In this document: piece by piece, positions 55,285-63,201 of the stretch
Numbering within the stretch: the first letter of the stretch is position 1
How the letters are laid out: each line of letters opens with the position of its first letter
From: Dyadobacter luteus
GTDB lineage: Bacteria; Bacteroidota; Bacteroidia; Cytophagales; Spirosomataceae
NCBI RefSeq assembly: GCF_003383615.1
Contig: NZ_QNUL01000010.1
Location: 1-64,000 of the forward strand
Direction: 5' to 3'
DNA length: 64,000 nucleotides
The notes under the pieces: generated by a model
What the model was told of the DNA's origin: nothing
The model's database searches: none
Seen by the model: the letters and a program-made list of their open reading frames with translations, nothing else
Translations under genes and position numbers: made by a program

Positions 55285-55992
55285 ATGATCACTTTTCTTC
55301 CATATCTGGCATTTACAATGGGACTGATGAGCAGTTTTCATTGCATCGGTATGTGCGGGCCCATTGCACTCGCACTACCCGTTCAGAAAGGAAACCGCTT
55401 ACAACAATTCGCAGCACTTATTGTTTACAATTCAGGACGGGCAATCACTTATGCCCTACTGGGGATGCTGATAGGATCAGTAGGTGCTTCGCTCGCCTGG
55501 ATCGGCTATTTACGTTACTTATCTGTACTGGCAGGTTTTGCAATGCTGATCTATGTATTCTGGCCTGCCACGTTAGATAAGTATTTCCACCCACCATTGT
55601 TCTGGCAAAAAGCAGTCGGGTTTGTAAAAAAGAAAATGGGCGACATGCTGCGCAGCCGAAAAATGTACAGCTGGTTTTTATTGGGAAGTTTCAACGGACT
55701 CCTCCCCTGTGGCATGGTTTATCTGGCTCTGATCAGTTCCGTAGCAACAGGAAGTATGGTAGGCGGCGGACTGTATATGTTGCTTTTTGGAATCGGAACC
55801 ATGCCGATGATGATGGCTGTAGGTTTCTTCAAGCAATGGTTTACACCCACGCTTCGTACCCGCATCAGAAAACTGACTCCCATTATGCTTGCTGTGGCCG
55901 GCGTGTGGCTGGTAGTTCGTGGCGTGATGATTCAATATCCTTCTTCCTCAGCCCCTGCATCATCGCAGATTACGATCTGCCATGGTAAATAA
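55285..55992 (+). CDS. SafE/UreH-like membrane protein of the cco cluster
   Basis: A 235-aa protein with six hydrophobic helices and the conserved Cys pair in SSFHCIGMCGPIALALP at the first helix, and NGLLPCGMVYLAL in the middle. Members of this sulfite-exporter-like family close many cco clusters and are thought to handle copper or thiols for oxidase maturation. Its start lies 26 nt after fixH. The true substrate is unknown. Confidence 0.88.
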   Translation: MITFLPYLAFTMGLMSSFHCIGMCGPIALALPVQKGNRLQQFAALIVYNSGRAITYALLGMLIGSVGASLAWIGYLRYLSVLAGFAMLIYVFWPATLDKYFHPPLFWQKAVGFVKKKMGDMLRSRKMYSWFLLGSFNGLLPCGMVYLALISSVATGSMVGGGLYMLLFGIGTMPMMMAVGFFKQWFTPTLRTRIRKLTPIMLAVAGVWLVVRGVMIQYPSSSAPASSQITICHGK

Positions 55993-56043
55993 AATTTACT
56001 CATCTGACTCTCTATAAATCAATTCCTTACCTCCATGATCAGT

Positions 56044-56069
56044 CCCATCTCCAAAATTATGGAGGTGGG
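56044..56069 (+). terminator. Possible terminator of the cco operon
   Basis: A 9-bp stem with one G-T pair (CCCATCTCC/GGAGGTGGG, 8-nt loop), followed by GCTTCTTG, a weak T tract, 52 nt after the last gene. Confidence 0.45.
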
Positions 56070-56132
56070 GCTTCTTGCCTGTTGCAACCGGCTTAACACT
56101 GATTACAATACCCACAACAGTAAGTTTTTCAG

Positions 56133-56146
56133 ATGACGAGCATCAT
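56133..56146 (+). promoter_or_regulatory. FNR/FixK-like operator before hemN
   Basis: ATGACGAGCATCAT holds TGA-N6-TCA followed by GTTTTCC. Centre at 56139.5, 29.5 bp before the -7 box at 56169, a class II position (about -41). Confidence 0.65.
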
Positions 56147-56168
56147 GTTTTCCGGTTCGGCACATCGC

Positions 56169-56176
56169 TAGTTTTG
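56169..56176 (+). promoter_or_regulatory. -7 promoter box TAGTTTTG of hemN
   Basis: Fits TAnnTTTG, 35 nt before the hemN ATG. Confidence 0.6.
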
Positions 56177-56210
56177 ATCTTTATAAACATACATCAAAAC
56201 AACTTTTCTT

Positions 56211-57575
56211 ATGGATAAGGATTTGCTGTTCAAATATAACACGCCGGGTCCACGCTATACCAGCTATCCCACGGTTCCTTACTGGCAAAAAACACCACCT
56301 ACCCAGGCAAGCTGGCAAAATCTGGTAAAAAATGCCTTTTCGATTTCCAATCAAAAAGAAGGAATCAGCCTGTATGTTCATTTACCCTTCTGCGAAAGTC
56401 TGTGTACTTATTGCGGATGCAATACGCGTATCACGATCAACCATGCGGTTGAAACCAAATATATCAATGCCGTTCTGAAAGAATGGAGCCTGTACTTTTC
56501 CATTTTTGGGAATGAAAAACCTGTAATAAGGGAAATCCACCTGGGTGGGGGCACTCCTACTTTCTTCAGTCCGGAAAACTTGCAGCGGTTGATTAAAGGA
56601 CTGACGGAAAAAGCAGAGATTCACCCCAAAGCACAATTCGGATTCGAAGCGCATCCCGGCAACACCACGGATGAACACCTTATGGCACTTTATGAAGTAG
56701 GTTTCCGCAGGATAAGTATCGGTGTGCAGGATTTTAACCCCATCGTACTGGCGATTATCAACCGCCACCAGACCTACGAGCAGGTAGCGCATCTGACGCA
56801 CAAAGCGCGCGAGATTGGCTATACCTCTGTCAATTATGACATTGTATACGGGCTTCCGCAGCAAAAAACCTGTTACATGATGGAAACCATGTTTAAGGTG
56901 ATTAAACTAAAACCTGATCGTATCGCATTTTACAGTTACGCGCATGTGCCTTGGATCAAACCCGGTCAGAGAAGTTATACTGAATTGGATTTGCCGGATG
57001 CGGATAAAAAAATGGCAATTTATGAAACCGGTAGAAATGCGCTGGAACTTGCAGGCTATAAGGACATTGGCATGGATCACTTCGCACTTGAAACCGACGA
57101 ATTGTATATCGCTCAAACCGAAAAGCGCCTTCACCGGAATTTCATGGGCTATACCGACACGCGCACGCGACTGCTGATAGGACTTGGAGCCTCTTCTATC
57201 AGCGACACCTGGGACGGATATATACAAAATGAAAAACGGGTAGAGGATTATTACAAAAGAATCGCAACCGGTGAACTTCCTATTGCAAAAGGACACGAAC
57301 TAACCCGAGATGACCAGGTACTCCGACGCCACATTCTGAATCTGATGACAAACTTTGAAACTTCATGGAGACAGCCTGAAGAGGTTTGTGATGAAGTATA
57401 TAAGGCGATAGAGCGGCTTGCCGAAATGGAAATGGACGAGCTCATAAGTATAGAACCCTATCGTTTACGCATCACTGAAACCGGAAAGGCTTTCGTACGT
57501 AATGTATGTATGGCATTTGATGCGCGCTTGTGGGAAGACGTTCCGCAGTCAGCATTATTCAGCCAAACCGTATGA
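56211..57575 (+). CDS. hemN: Oxygen-independent coproporphyrinogen III oxidase
   Basis: Radical SAM enzyme (454 aa) that makes protoporphyrinogen IX without oxygen. The cluster motif CESLCTYC (Cys61, 65, 68) with Cys70 next to it and the N-terminal TPGPRYTSYPTVPYW are diagnostic of true HemN rather than HemW; HLGGGTPTFFSP and a HemN_C domain follow. Heme supply for cbb3 oxidase at low oxygen explains its place and FNR-like operator. Confidence 0.96.
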   Translation: MDKDLLFKYNTPGPRYTSYPTVPYWQKTPPTQASWQNLVKNAFSISNQKEGISLYVHLPFCESLCTYCGCNTRITINHAVETKYINAVLKEWSLYFSIFGNEKPVIREIHLGGGTPTFFSPENLQRLIKGLTEKAEIHPKAQFGFEAHPGNTTDEHLMALYEVGFRRISIGVQDFNPIVLAIINRHQTYEQVAHLTHKAREIGYTSVNYDIVYGLPQQKTCYMMETMFKVIKLKPDRIAFYSYAHVPWIKPGQRSYTELDLPDADKKMAIYETGRNALELAGYKDIGMDHFALETDELYIAQTEKRLHRNFMGYTDTRTRLLIGLGASSISDTWDGYIQNEKRVEDYYKRIATGELPIAKGHELTRDDQVLRRHILNLMTNFETSWRQPEEVCDEVYKAIERLAEMEMDELISIEPYRLRITETGKAFVRNVCMAFDARLWEDVPQSALFSQTV

Positions 57576-57583
57576 TCGGCAAG

Positions 57584-57610
57584 TCCTGGTTTTCTTCCCG
57601 AATACCAGGA
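57584..57610 (+). terminator. Weak hairpin after hemN
   Basis: A 7-bp perfect stem TCCTGGT/ACCAGGA with a 13-nt loop, 9 nt after the hemN stop, with only TTT behind it. Probably incomplete termination, so the kinase genes may be partly cotranscribed. Confidence 0.4.
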
Positions 57611-57664
57611 TTTAACCAAAACAAATTCTGACACTTTTTAACCTTTAAGCACCAATCAGTTACC

Positions 57665-58996
57665 ATGGGTGCCGGTTTTCAAAACGTTCGTAAACCTTGT
57701 TACCTTCAACTATCTCCTGTACCTTGTATGTTTGATCATGATATATTAATTCATACAAAGGTGATGACACGCCATATAGAGATGCTTGACGCCCTATTTA
57801 AACATGCGACTGAAGGAATTGTTGTAGTCAATAAATCGGGTGAAATAGTCATGCTCAATCCCAAGGCAAGGGACTTGTTCGGATACAGCGATATGGAGCT
57901 GGTTGGTAAAAAAATTGAGACTCTGATTCCCCAAAGATTTGCCAGAAACCACGTTGATTACCGGAACGGATATCTGGAGGCTCCGAAAGCACGAGGTATG
58001 GGTCAGGCCATGGATCTGTATGCCAGACGGCACGACGGTTCAGAGTTTCCGGTGGAGGTAAGTCTGAGTCCTTTCAAAACAAGTGACGGTGAGTTTGTGG
58101 TCAGCTTTGTTATTGATATCACGGAACGGAAAAAACAGGAGAATCGCATTATTGAAGCTAATCTTGAAATTCAAAAACTGAATGCTGAGTTGGAAGAGCG
58201 TGTAAATCAGCGTACAAAAGAACTGGCTACAGCTGTACGCAAAGTGGAAGAATCGCAGGAAGAGGTAATACGTGCTTTGAAAAAGGAACGCGAACTGAAC
58301 AATATGAAAAGTCAGTTTGTCACCATTGCGTCTCACGAATTCAGGACACCTTTGGCTACTATATTGTCGTCGGCGTCACTGATAGGCCGCTATGCCAAAA
58401 CGGAAGATGAAGAAAAAAGGCAGAAACATGTGTTGCGTATCAAATCCGCGGTAACCAATCTCACGGAAATTCTCAATGATTTTTTATCCATCGGAAAACT
58501 GGAAGAAGGTCGGGTGCAGAGCATTCCTGTATCGATGAAACTGGAGGAGTTCAGCGTTGGTCTTATTGAAGAAATCAAAGGTCTTTGCAAGGAAGGGCAG
58601 CAGATCCGGTTCAGCTATCAGGGCATTCCGGAGGTATGGCTGGACAAACAGCTTTTACGCAACGTACTTTTCAATCTGATCTCCAATGCCATTAAATATT
58701 CAGACGCGGGCAAGTCTATACATTTTCAAATCAGTGCCGGGGAAAATATTGTCACAATTGTAATCCGCGATGAAGGTATTGGTATACCGCTTGCTGATCA
58801 GGCTCATATATTCGAACGCTTTTTCAGAGCACATAATGCGGGAAATGCACAAGGCACCGGTTTAGGACTGAATATTGTTCAGAATTACATTGACCTGATG
58901 GGGGGCAAAGTATCGTTCGACAGCGAGGTAGGTGTAGGAAGTACATTCCATATTGAATTACCCAATCACCATCCTGAACACATTAAAAACGACTGA
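57665..58996 (+). CDS. Soluble PAS-domain histidine kinase
   Basis: Sensor kinase of up to 443 aa without membrane helices. PAS domain at about 40-155 (FGYSDMELVGKKIETLIPQ), a coiled coil at about 160-215, HisKA with phospho-acceptor His224 (FVTIASHEFRTPL) and a HATPase domain with NLISNAIKYS, RDEGIGIP and GTGLGLNIV. The true start may be Met34 at 57764, which removes a Cys-containing leader. His96 in PQRFARNH lines up with the heme-binding histidine region of FixL, but many non-heme PAS domains share it. The receiver-Crp gene 48 nt downstream is the probable partner. Confidence 0.9.
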   Translation: MGAGFQNVRKPCYLQLSPVPCMFDHDILIHTKVMTRHIEMLDALFKHATEGIVVVNKSGEIVMLNPKARDLFGYSDMELVGKKIETLIPQRFARNHVDYRNGYLEAPKARGMGQAMDLYARRHDGSEFPVEVSLSPFKTSDGEFVVSFVIDITERKKQENRIIEANLEIQKLNAELEERVNQRTKELATAVRKVEESQEEVIRALKKERELNNMKSQFVTIASHEFRTPLATILSSASLIGRYAKTEDEEKRQKHVLRIKSAVTNLTEILNDFLSIGKLEEGRVQSIPVSMKLEEFSVGLIEEIKGLCKEGQQIRFSYQGIPEVWLDKQLLRNVLFNLISNAIKYSDAGKSIHFQISAGENIVTIVIRDEGIGIPLADQAHIFERFFRAHNAGNAQGTGLGLNIVQNYIDLMGGKVSFDSEVGVGSTFHIELPNHHPEHIKND

Positions 58997-59044
58997 TTTT
59001 CTCTTTGAGAATTAATAATACTAAAGAAGTTTAACGACATCACC

Positions 59045-60109
59045 TTGGAAACCAGGAAAATACTATTGATCGAAGACAATCCGGAAATGCGTGAAAACAC
59101 GGCAGAGATTCTGGAGCTGGCCAACTATGAAGTAGTGACAGCACAAAATGGCAAGGAAGGTGTTGCCATGGCAAATCAGACAAATCCTGATCTGATCATT
59201 TGTGATATTATGATGCCCGAACTCGATGGATACGGCGTACTGCATTTGCTCGGGAAGGATGAAAAAACATCGAACATTCCATTCGTATTCCTAACTGCCA
59301 AAGCTGAAAAGGATGATTACCGTAAAGGCATGACAATGGGTGCCGATGATTACCTGACCAAGCCCTATGATGATGTCGAGCTTCTCAATGCTGTTGAAAT
59401 ACGACTGAAGAAAAGTGAGCGACTGAAACGCCATTTCGACAGATCGGCCGAGGGATTGGATCAGTTTATACTGGAAGCGAAGTCTTTTGATCTGATTGCC
59501 AAACTGGCAGAAGACAAAAAAATAAAAGCGCTACGCAAAAAAGAGACCGTTTATACCGAAGGCAGCTATCCTTCTAACGTCTTTTTTCTTCAGAAAGGGA
59601 AAATAAAAGCGTATAAAGCCAATGACAACGGCAAGGAATACATCACTGATCTTTATAAAGAAGGAGATTTTTTTGGCTACCTGGATTTGCTACAAGGCGA
59701 ACCCTATCAGGAAACAGCCATTGCTTTGGAAAAATCCGAAGTGGCTATGATACCGAAAGATGACTTTTTTAATCTGTTACAAGGAAACAGGGAAGTGGCA
59801 TCCAAGTTCATCAAAATGCTGTCTAATGAGATCAAAGACAGAGAAGAACGCTTATTGCAGCTGGCCTACAACTCCGTTCGTAAGCGGGTAGCTCAGGCGC
59901 TGGTAATGCTCGTGCAGCGTTACCAGGAAGATCGTACCAAACCATTTTCTATGTCCATTACCAGAGAAGATATTGCCTCTATGGTGGGTACAGCTACAGA
60001 AACTGTGATCCGGACTTTGTCTGATTTCAAAGATGAGAAACTGGTAGATATGAAGGGCAGCCTGATTACCGTATTGGAATACGAAAAACTGGTACGCATG
60101 CGCAACTAG
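59045..60109 (+). CDS. Response regulator with receiver and Crp-type DNA-binding domains
   Basis: A 354-aa regulator: receiver domain at 1-120 (acidic pocket IEDN, phospho-acceptor Asp54 in ICDIMMPE, Lys106 in TKPYDD), then a cyclic-nucleotide-binding-like domain at about 150-260 and a Crp-type HTH with recognition helix TETVIRTL (Glu319, Arg323), the residues that read TGA half-sites in CRP/FNR. No ATG fits; the TTG at 59045 is the only start that keeps the receiver whole. It looks like FixJ receiver plus FixK in one protein and probably controls the cco and hemN genes. Confidence 0.9.
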   Translation: METRKILLIEDNPEMRENTAEILELANYEVVTAQNGKEGVAMANQTNPDLIICDIMMPELDGYGVLHLLGKDEKTSNIPFVFLTAKAEKDDYRKGMTMGADDYLTKPYDDVELLNAVEIRLKKSERLKRHFDRSAEGLDQFILEAKSFDLIAKLAEDKKIKALRKKETVYTEGSYPSNVFFLQKGKIKAYKANDNGKEYITDLYKEGDFFGYLDLLQGEPYQETAIALEKSEVAMIPKDDFFNLLQGNREVASKFIKMLSNEIKDREERLLQLAYNSVRKRVAQALVMLVQRYQEDRTKPFSMSITREDIASMVGTATETVIRTLSDFKDEKLVDMKGSLITVLEYEKLVRMRN

Positions 60110-60138
60110 GTACGATTTACTATGATGTGGATTGATTT

Positions 60139-60168
60139 AAAAACCGGGAAGATATTTTTCCGGTTTTT
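60139..60168. terminator. Bidirectional terminator
   Basis: Stem AAAAACCGG/CCGGTTTTT between convergent genes; the right arm overlaps the lpxB stop codon. Confidence 0.75.
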
Positions 60169-61279
60169 ATTTTGTCAAATAAGAAACCATTAAGCGTCCC
60201 GCCCGCTCGGAAGCTCCTTCCTTCCCTACCTTGTCCTGCAATTCAGCATAATATCTTAATTGAATCTCTCTTTTGGCACCGCCCGGCAAAATGGCTTTGA
60301 GTTCTTCTCGAATCAGGTTTTTATTCAGTTCATCCTGAATCAATTCACGCACAACCTCTTTATCCATAATCAGGTTCACCAATGAAATAAACCGAACACG
60401 AATCAACCTTTTTGCAATCGCATAAGACAACGAACTGGTTTTATAACAAACCACTTCGGGTATATTCAACAAGGCAGTTTCCAATGTAGCTGTGCCAGAG
60501 GTAACCAGTGCAGCATCTGCTGTTGTGAGGAGATCATAGGTTGCTTCGTAGACAATTTTAGCCTTTTCACCTGCCAGGTATTGCTCATATAAGGAAGCGG
60601 GAAGATTCTTTACACCGGCAATTACAAACTGGTAATCAGGAAAATGCGGCTGTACGGCAAGCATTATATTCAGCATTCCGATGATTTCCTGTTTACGGCT
60701 TCCCGGTAGCAGGGCTATGACGGGTTTATCAGTAGCCAAACCATTTTTAATTCTGAAATCCGGATCAGGTTTGAAAGCAGCAATCGCATCCATCAAAGGA
60801 TTCCCTACATAATCCACCTCGTAGTCAAACTTGCGATAGAAATCTATTTCAAATGGAAATATGACAAACATTCTATCTACATTCTTCTTGATTTTCAACG
60901 CTCTCTTCTGGTTCCACGCCCACACTTTCGGGGAAATATAGTAGAACACTTTCAATCCTTTCGTCTTTGCAAATGAAGCAATACGCAGATTGAAACCAGG
61001 ATAATCGATAAGAATAATTACATCAGGCTGATATGACAGGATATCTTTCTTACACTTTTTCAGAAACCCTGAAATCTTATGCAGATTCATTGCTAATTCA
61101 AGAAAACCCATAAATGCGGTATCCTTGTAATGCGTCACCAAATCCATTCCCTCCTCCTGCATGAGGTCACCGCCCCAGCCGCGAAAAACTGCATCCGGAT
61201 CATTTTCTTTGATTCCTTTGAGCAGATTCGCTCCGTGAAGATCCCCGGAACGTTCACCGGCAATGAGGTAGTATTTCAT
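60167..61279 (-). CDS. lpxB: Lipid-A-disaccharide synthase
   Basis: Glycosyltransferase (370 aa) that joins UDP-2,3-diacylglucosamine and lipid X in lipid A synthesis at the inner membrane. Clear motifs: GERSGDLHGANLL at the N-terminus, GGDLMQEEGM, DYPGFNLRIA, YYISPKVWAWNQ, VGNPLMD, LLPGSRKQEI and TSGTATLETAL. Complete and of usual length. Confidence 0.97.
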   Translation of the reverse strand: MKYYLIAGERSGDLHGANLLKGIKENDPDAVFRGWGGDLMQEEGMDLVTHYKDTAFMGFLELAMNLHKISGFLKKCKKDILSYQPDVIILIDYPGFNLRIASFAKTKGLKVFYYISPKVWAWNQKRALKIKKNVDRMFVIFPFEIDFYRKFDYEVDYVGNPLMDAIAAFKPDPDFRIKNGLATDKPVIALLPGSRKQEIIGMLNIMLAVQPHFPDYQFVIAGVKNLPASLYEQYLAGEKAKIVYEATYDLLTTADAALVTSGTATLETALLNIPEVVCYKTSSLSYAIAKRLIRVRFISLVNLIMDKEVVRELIQDELNKNLIREELKAILPGGAKREIQLRYYAELQDKVGKEGASERAGRLMVSYLTK

Positions 61280-61491
61280 ATATAGCGGTTAGCGATGAGC
61301 TTTTAGCTGATAGCTTGTAGCTATTAGCTTTTGCTACGCTTCGTTTATTGTTAGCTTTGGCTACGCTTTGATTTTTGATAGCTATTAGCTTTGATTTTGG
61401 TTGCCGCTAGCTACTGGCTTTTAGCTGTTAGCCTTAATGTTTATTCATGCCACTTTAGCTAATAGCTATCAGCTAAAAGCTAATAGCTCAA
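61280..61491. repeat. AGCT-rich repetitive spacer
   Basis: 212 bp between queD and lpxB made of words such as TAGCTATTAGCTTT, TAGCTGATAGC and two copies of GCTACGCTT. The words pair with each other on one strand, so long alternative hairpins are possible. No gene seen. Confidence 0.7.
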
Positions 61492-61911
61492 TCATTCCCC
61501 GTAGTATTCCACAAAGTTTTTCGGAGTTTCGATCAGTTTGATATAATGCAATTTGGCAAGTGGAGCTGCCTCTGCGATTGCAGGAGCAAGTATCTTCCAT
61601 ATCTCCATCACAAATATTTCGCAGGAAGCCATTTTTCCTGCCATAAAATCCACATCCATATTCAGGTTTTTATGGTCAACCTTATCTACCACTTTTTGCT
61701 TGATAATATCACCCAGTACTTTCAGGTCGATTACGAAACCTGTATCTGCATCAGGTGTTCCCTTTACTGTAACAATCAACTCAAAATTATGTCCATGCCA
61801 GTTGTTGTTAGCACATGGCCCAAAAACTTCCTGGTTTTTTTCCTCAGACCACGCAGGATTAAAAAGCCTGTGGGCAGCATTGAAATGCTCTTTTCTTGTT
61901 ACGTAAATCAT
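61492..61911 (-). CDS. queD: 6-carboxytetrahydropterin synthase (QueD/PTPS family)
   Basis: Pterin enzyme (139 aa) on the path to queuosine. Zinc ligands in FNAAHRL and HGHNF, the catalytic Cys in FGPCANNN, and the family's closing ETPKNFVEYYGE. A pyruvoyl-tetrahydropterin synthase role is less likely in this phylum. Preceded by its own -7 box. Confidence 0.92.
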   Translation of the reverse strand: MIYVTRKEHFNAAHRLFNPAWSEEKNQEVFGPCANNNWHGHNFELIVTVKGTPDADTGFVIDLKVLGDIIKQKVVDKVDHKNLNMDVDFMAGKMASCEIFVMEIWKILAPAIAEAAPLAKLHYIKLIETPKNFVEYYGE

Positions 61912-61941
61912 AAAACTTTCTTCTCTCTTAATAATAGGCTA

Positions 61942-61949
61942 CAAAATTA
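61942..61949 (-). promoter_or_regulatory. -7 promoter box TAATTTTG (minus) of queD
   Basis: Fits TAnnTTTG, 31 nt before the queD start codon. Confidence 0.55.
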
Positions 61950-61962
61950 CAGCTTGTATCCG

Positions 61963-61970
61963 TAGTTTTG
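61963..61970 (+). promoter_or_regulatory. -7 promoter box TAGTTTTG (plus) of hldD
   Basis: Fits TAnnTTTG, about 119 nt before hldD. It forms a divergent pair with the queD box. Confidence 0.45.
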
Positions 61971-62088
61971 CAGATAAACAGTCGGATAACTAAAAAAAAT
62001 CCTATTTACGCCAGAAACTTAGAGTAGATGCATAAAAATCATCTCTCTTATCTGGCATTCTTTTACCGATTCTAACAACAAATTGACT

Positions 62089-63054
62089 ATGATAATCGTA
62101 ACAGGTGCAGCCGGATTCATTGGCAGCGGACTGATCAGCCAACTGAATACGGAAGGCTTTAAAAGCATCATTGCCGTTGACGACTTCTCGAAAATCGAAA
62201 AAGCCGCGAATCTGGAAGGAAAAACCATTAAAGAAAAAGTAGAGCGCAGCGAACTGTTCTCCTGGATAGATCAGAATTACCGCGATGTTGAATTCATTTT
62301 CCACATCGGTGCGAGAACAAATACAACTGAGTTTGACAAACAGATTTTTGACGAACTAAATGTTAACTATTCGAAAGAAATCTGGAACAGATGTGTAGAA
62401 TACCAGATCCCACTTGTTTATGCATCGTCTGCGGCTACTTATGGTTTGGGAGAATTGGGTTACGACGATAACGAAGCAACCATTTCGCAGCTAAAGCCGC
62501 TGAACCCTTACGGTGATTCCAAAAATGAATTTGATATCTGGGCTTTGGCTCAGGAAAAGAAGCCTTTGTTCTGGGCAGGTCTGAAATTCTTTAACGTATA
62601 CGGACCCAACGAATACCACAAAGCGCGTATGGCATCTGTAATCATGCATGCCTACAACCAGATTAAGGCAACGGATAAAATGAAACTTTTCAGATCTCAC
62701 AATCCTGACTACCGTGATGGCGAACAGATGCGCGATTTCATTTATGTGAAAGACCTGATCGATGTATGTATTTTCCTGATGCATCACAGAAAGAATTCGG
62801 GTATTTACAATCTCGGCAGCGGACAGGCACGTACTTTCAAGGACCTGGTAGAGAATACTTTCAAGGCAATGGACAAAACGCCTGATATCTCCTTTATTGA
62901 TACACCGATAGACATTCGTGATAAATATCAGTACTTCACCGAAGCCAATATGAACAAGCTTCGTTCGATCGGCTACAACAAACCTTTTCACACTCTGGAA
63001 GAAGGTGTTGCAGATTATGTGAAGAATTATCTTTCGTCAGGAGCTTATTTATAA
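62089..63054 (+). CDS. hldD: ADP-L-glycero-D-manno-heptose-6-epimerase
   Basis: NADP-dependent epimerase (321 aa) for lipopolysaccharide heptose. Rossmann motif TGAAGFIGSGL, the HIGARTNTTEFD segment, SSAATYG and catalytic YGDSKNEFD (Tyr-x3-Lys form), then FNVYGPNEYHKARMASV and QMRDFIYVKD, all typical of RfaD/HldD. ATG at 62089 is preferred over a TTG two codons earlier. Confidence 0.95.
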   Translation: MIIVTGAAGFIGSGLISQLNTEGFKSIIAVDDFSKIEKAANLEGKTIKEKVERSELFSWIDQNYRDVEFIFHIGARTNTTEFDKQIFDELNVNYSKEIWNRCVEYQIPLVYASSAATYGLGELGYDDNEATISQLKPLNPYGDSKNEFDIWALAQEKKPLFWAGLKFFNVYGPNEYHKARMASVIMHAYNQIKATDKMKLFRSHNPDYRDGEQMRDFIYVKDLIDVCIFLMHHRKNSGIYNLGSGQARTFKDLVENTFKAMDKTPDISFIDTPIDIRDKYQYFTEANMNKLRSIGYNKPFHTLEEGVADYVKNYLSSGAYL

Positions 63055-63073
63055 CAATCCTAAGCTACCTAAT

Positions 63074-63117
63074 ACCCACAAACTTATGATTTCCGTCATA
63101 AATTTGTGGGCTTTTTT
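63074..63117 (+). terminator. Terminator of hldD
   Basis: A long stem CCCACAAA(c)TTATGA / TCATAA(a)TTTGTGGG with a short loop, then C and six T. Confidence 0.9.
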
Positions 63118-63120
63118 ATG

Positions 63121-63128
63121 TATTTTTG
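63121..63128 (+). promoter_or_regulatory. -7 promoter box TATTTTTG of sufB
   Basis: Fits TAnnTTTG, directly after the hldD terminator and 73 nt before sufB. Confidence 0.5.
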
Positions 63129-63201
63129 GCCCTCTCAATAAACTCAATCCCGATTCTGTGTGTTACATAGGTTGAGGATATAGCGTGATAATAATACTAC
63201 T

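Noticed and set aside
56173-56200. Inverted repeat TTTTGATC...ATCAAAA before hemN as an FNR site
   Set aside because: The half-sites are 14 nt apart, too far for an FNR dimer (4 nt), and the left part overlaps the -7 box. The TGA-N6-TCA site at 56133 fits better.
62491-62991. A 166-codon minus-strand frame inside hldD
   Set aside because: It is antisense to a complete, well-conserved epimerase gene.
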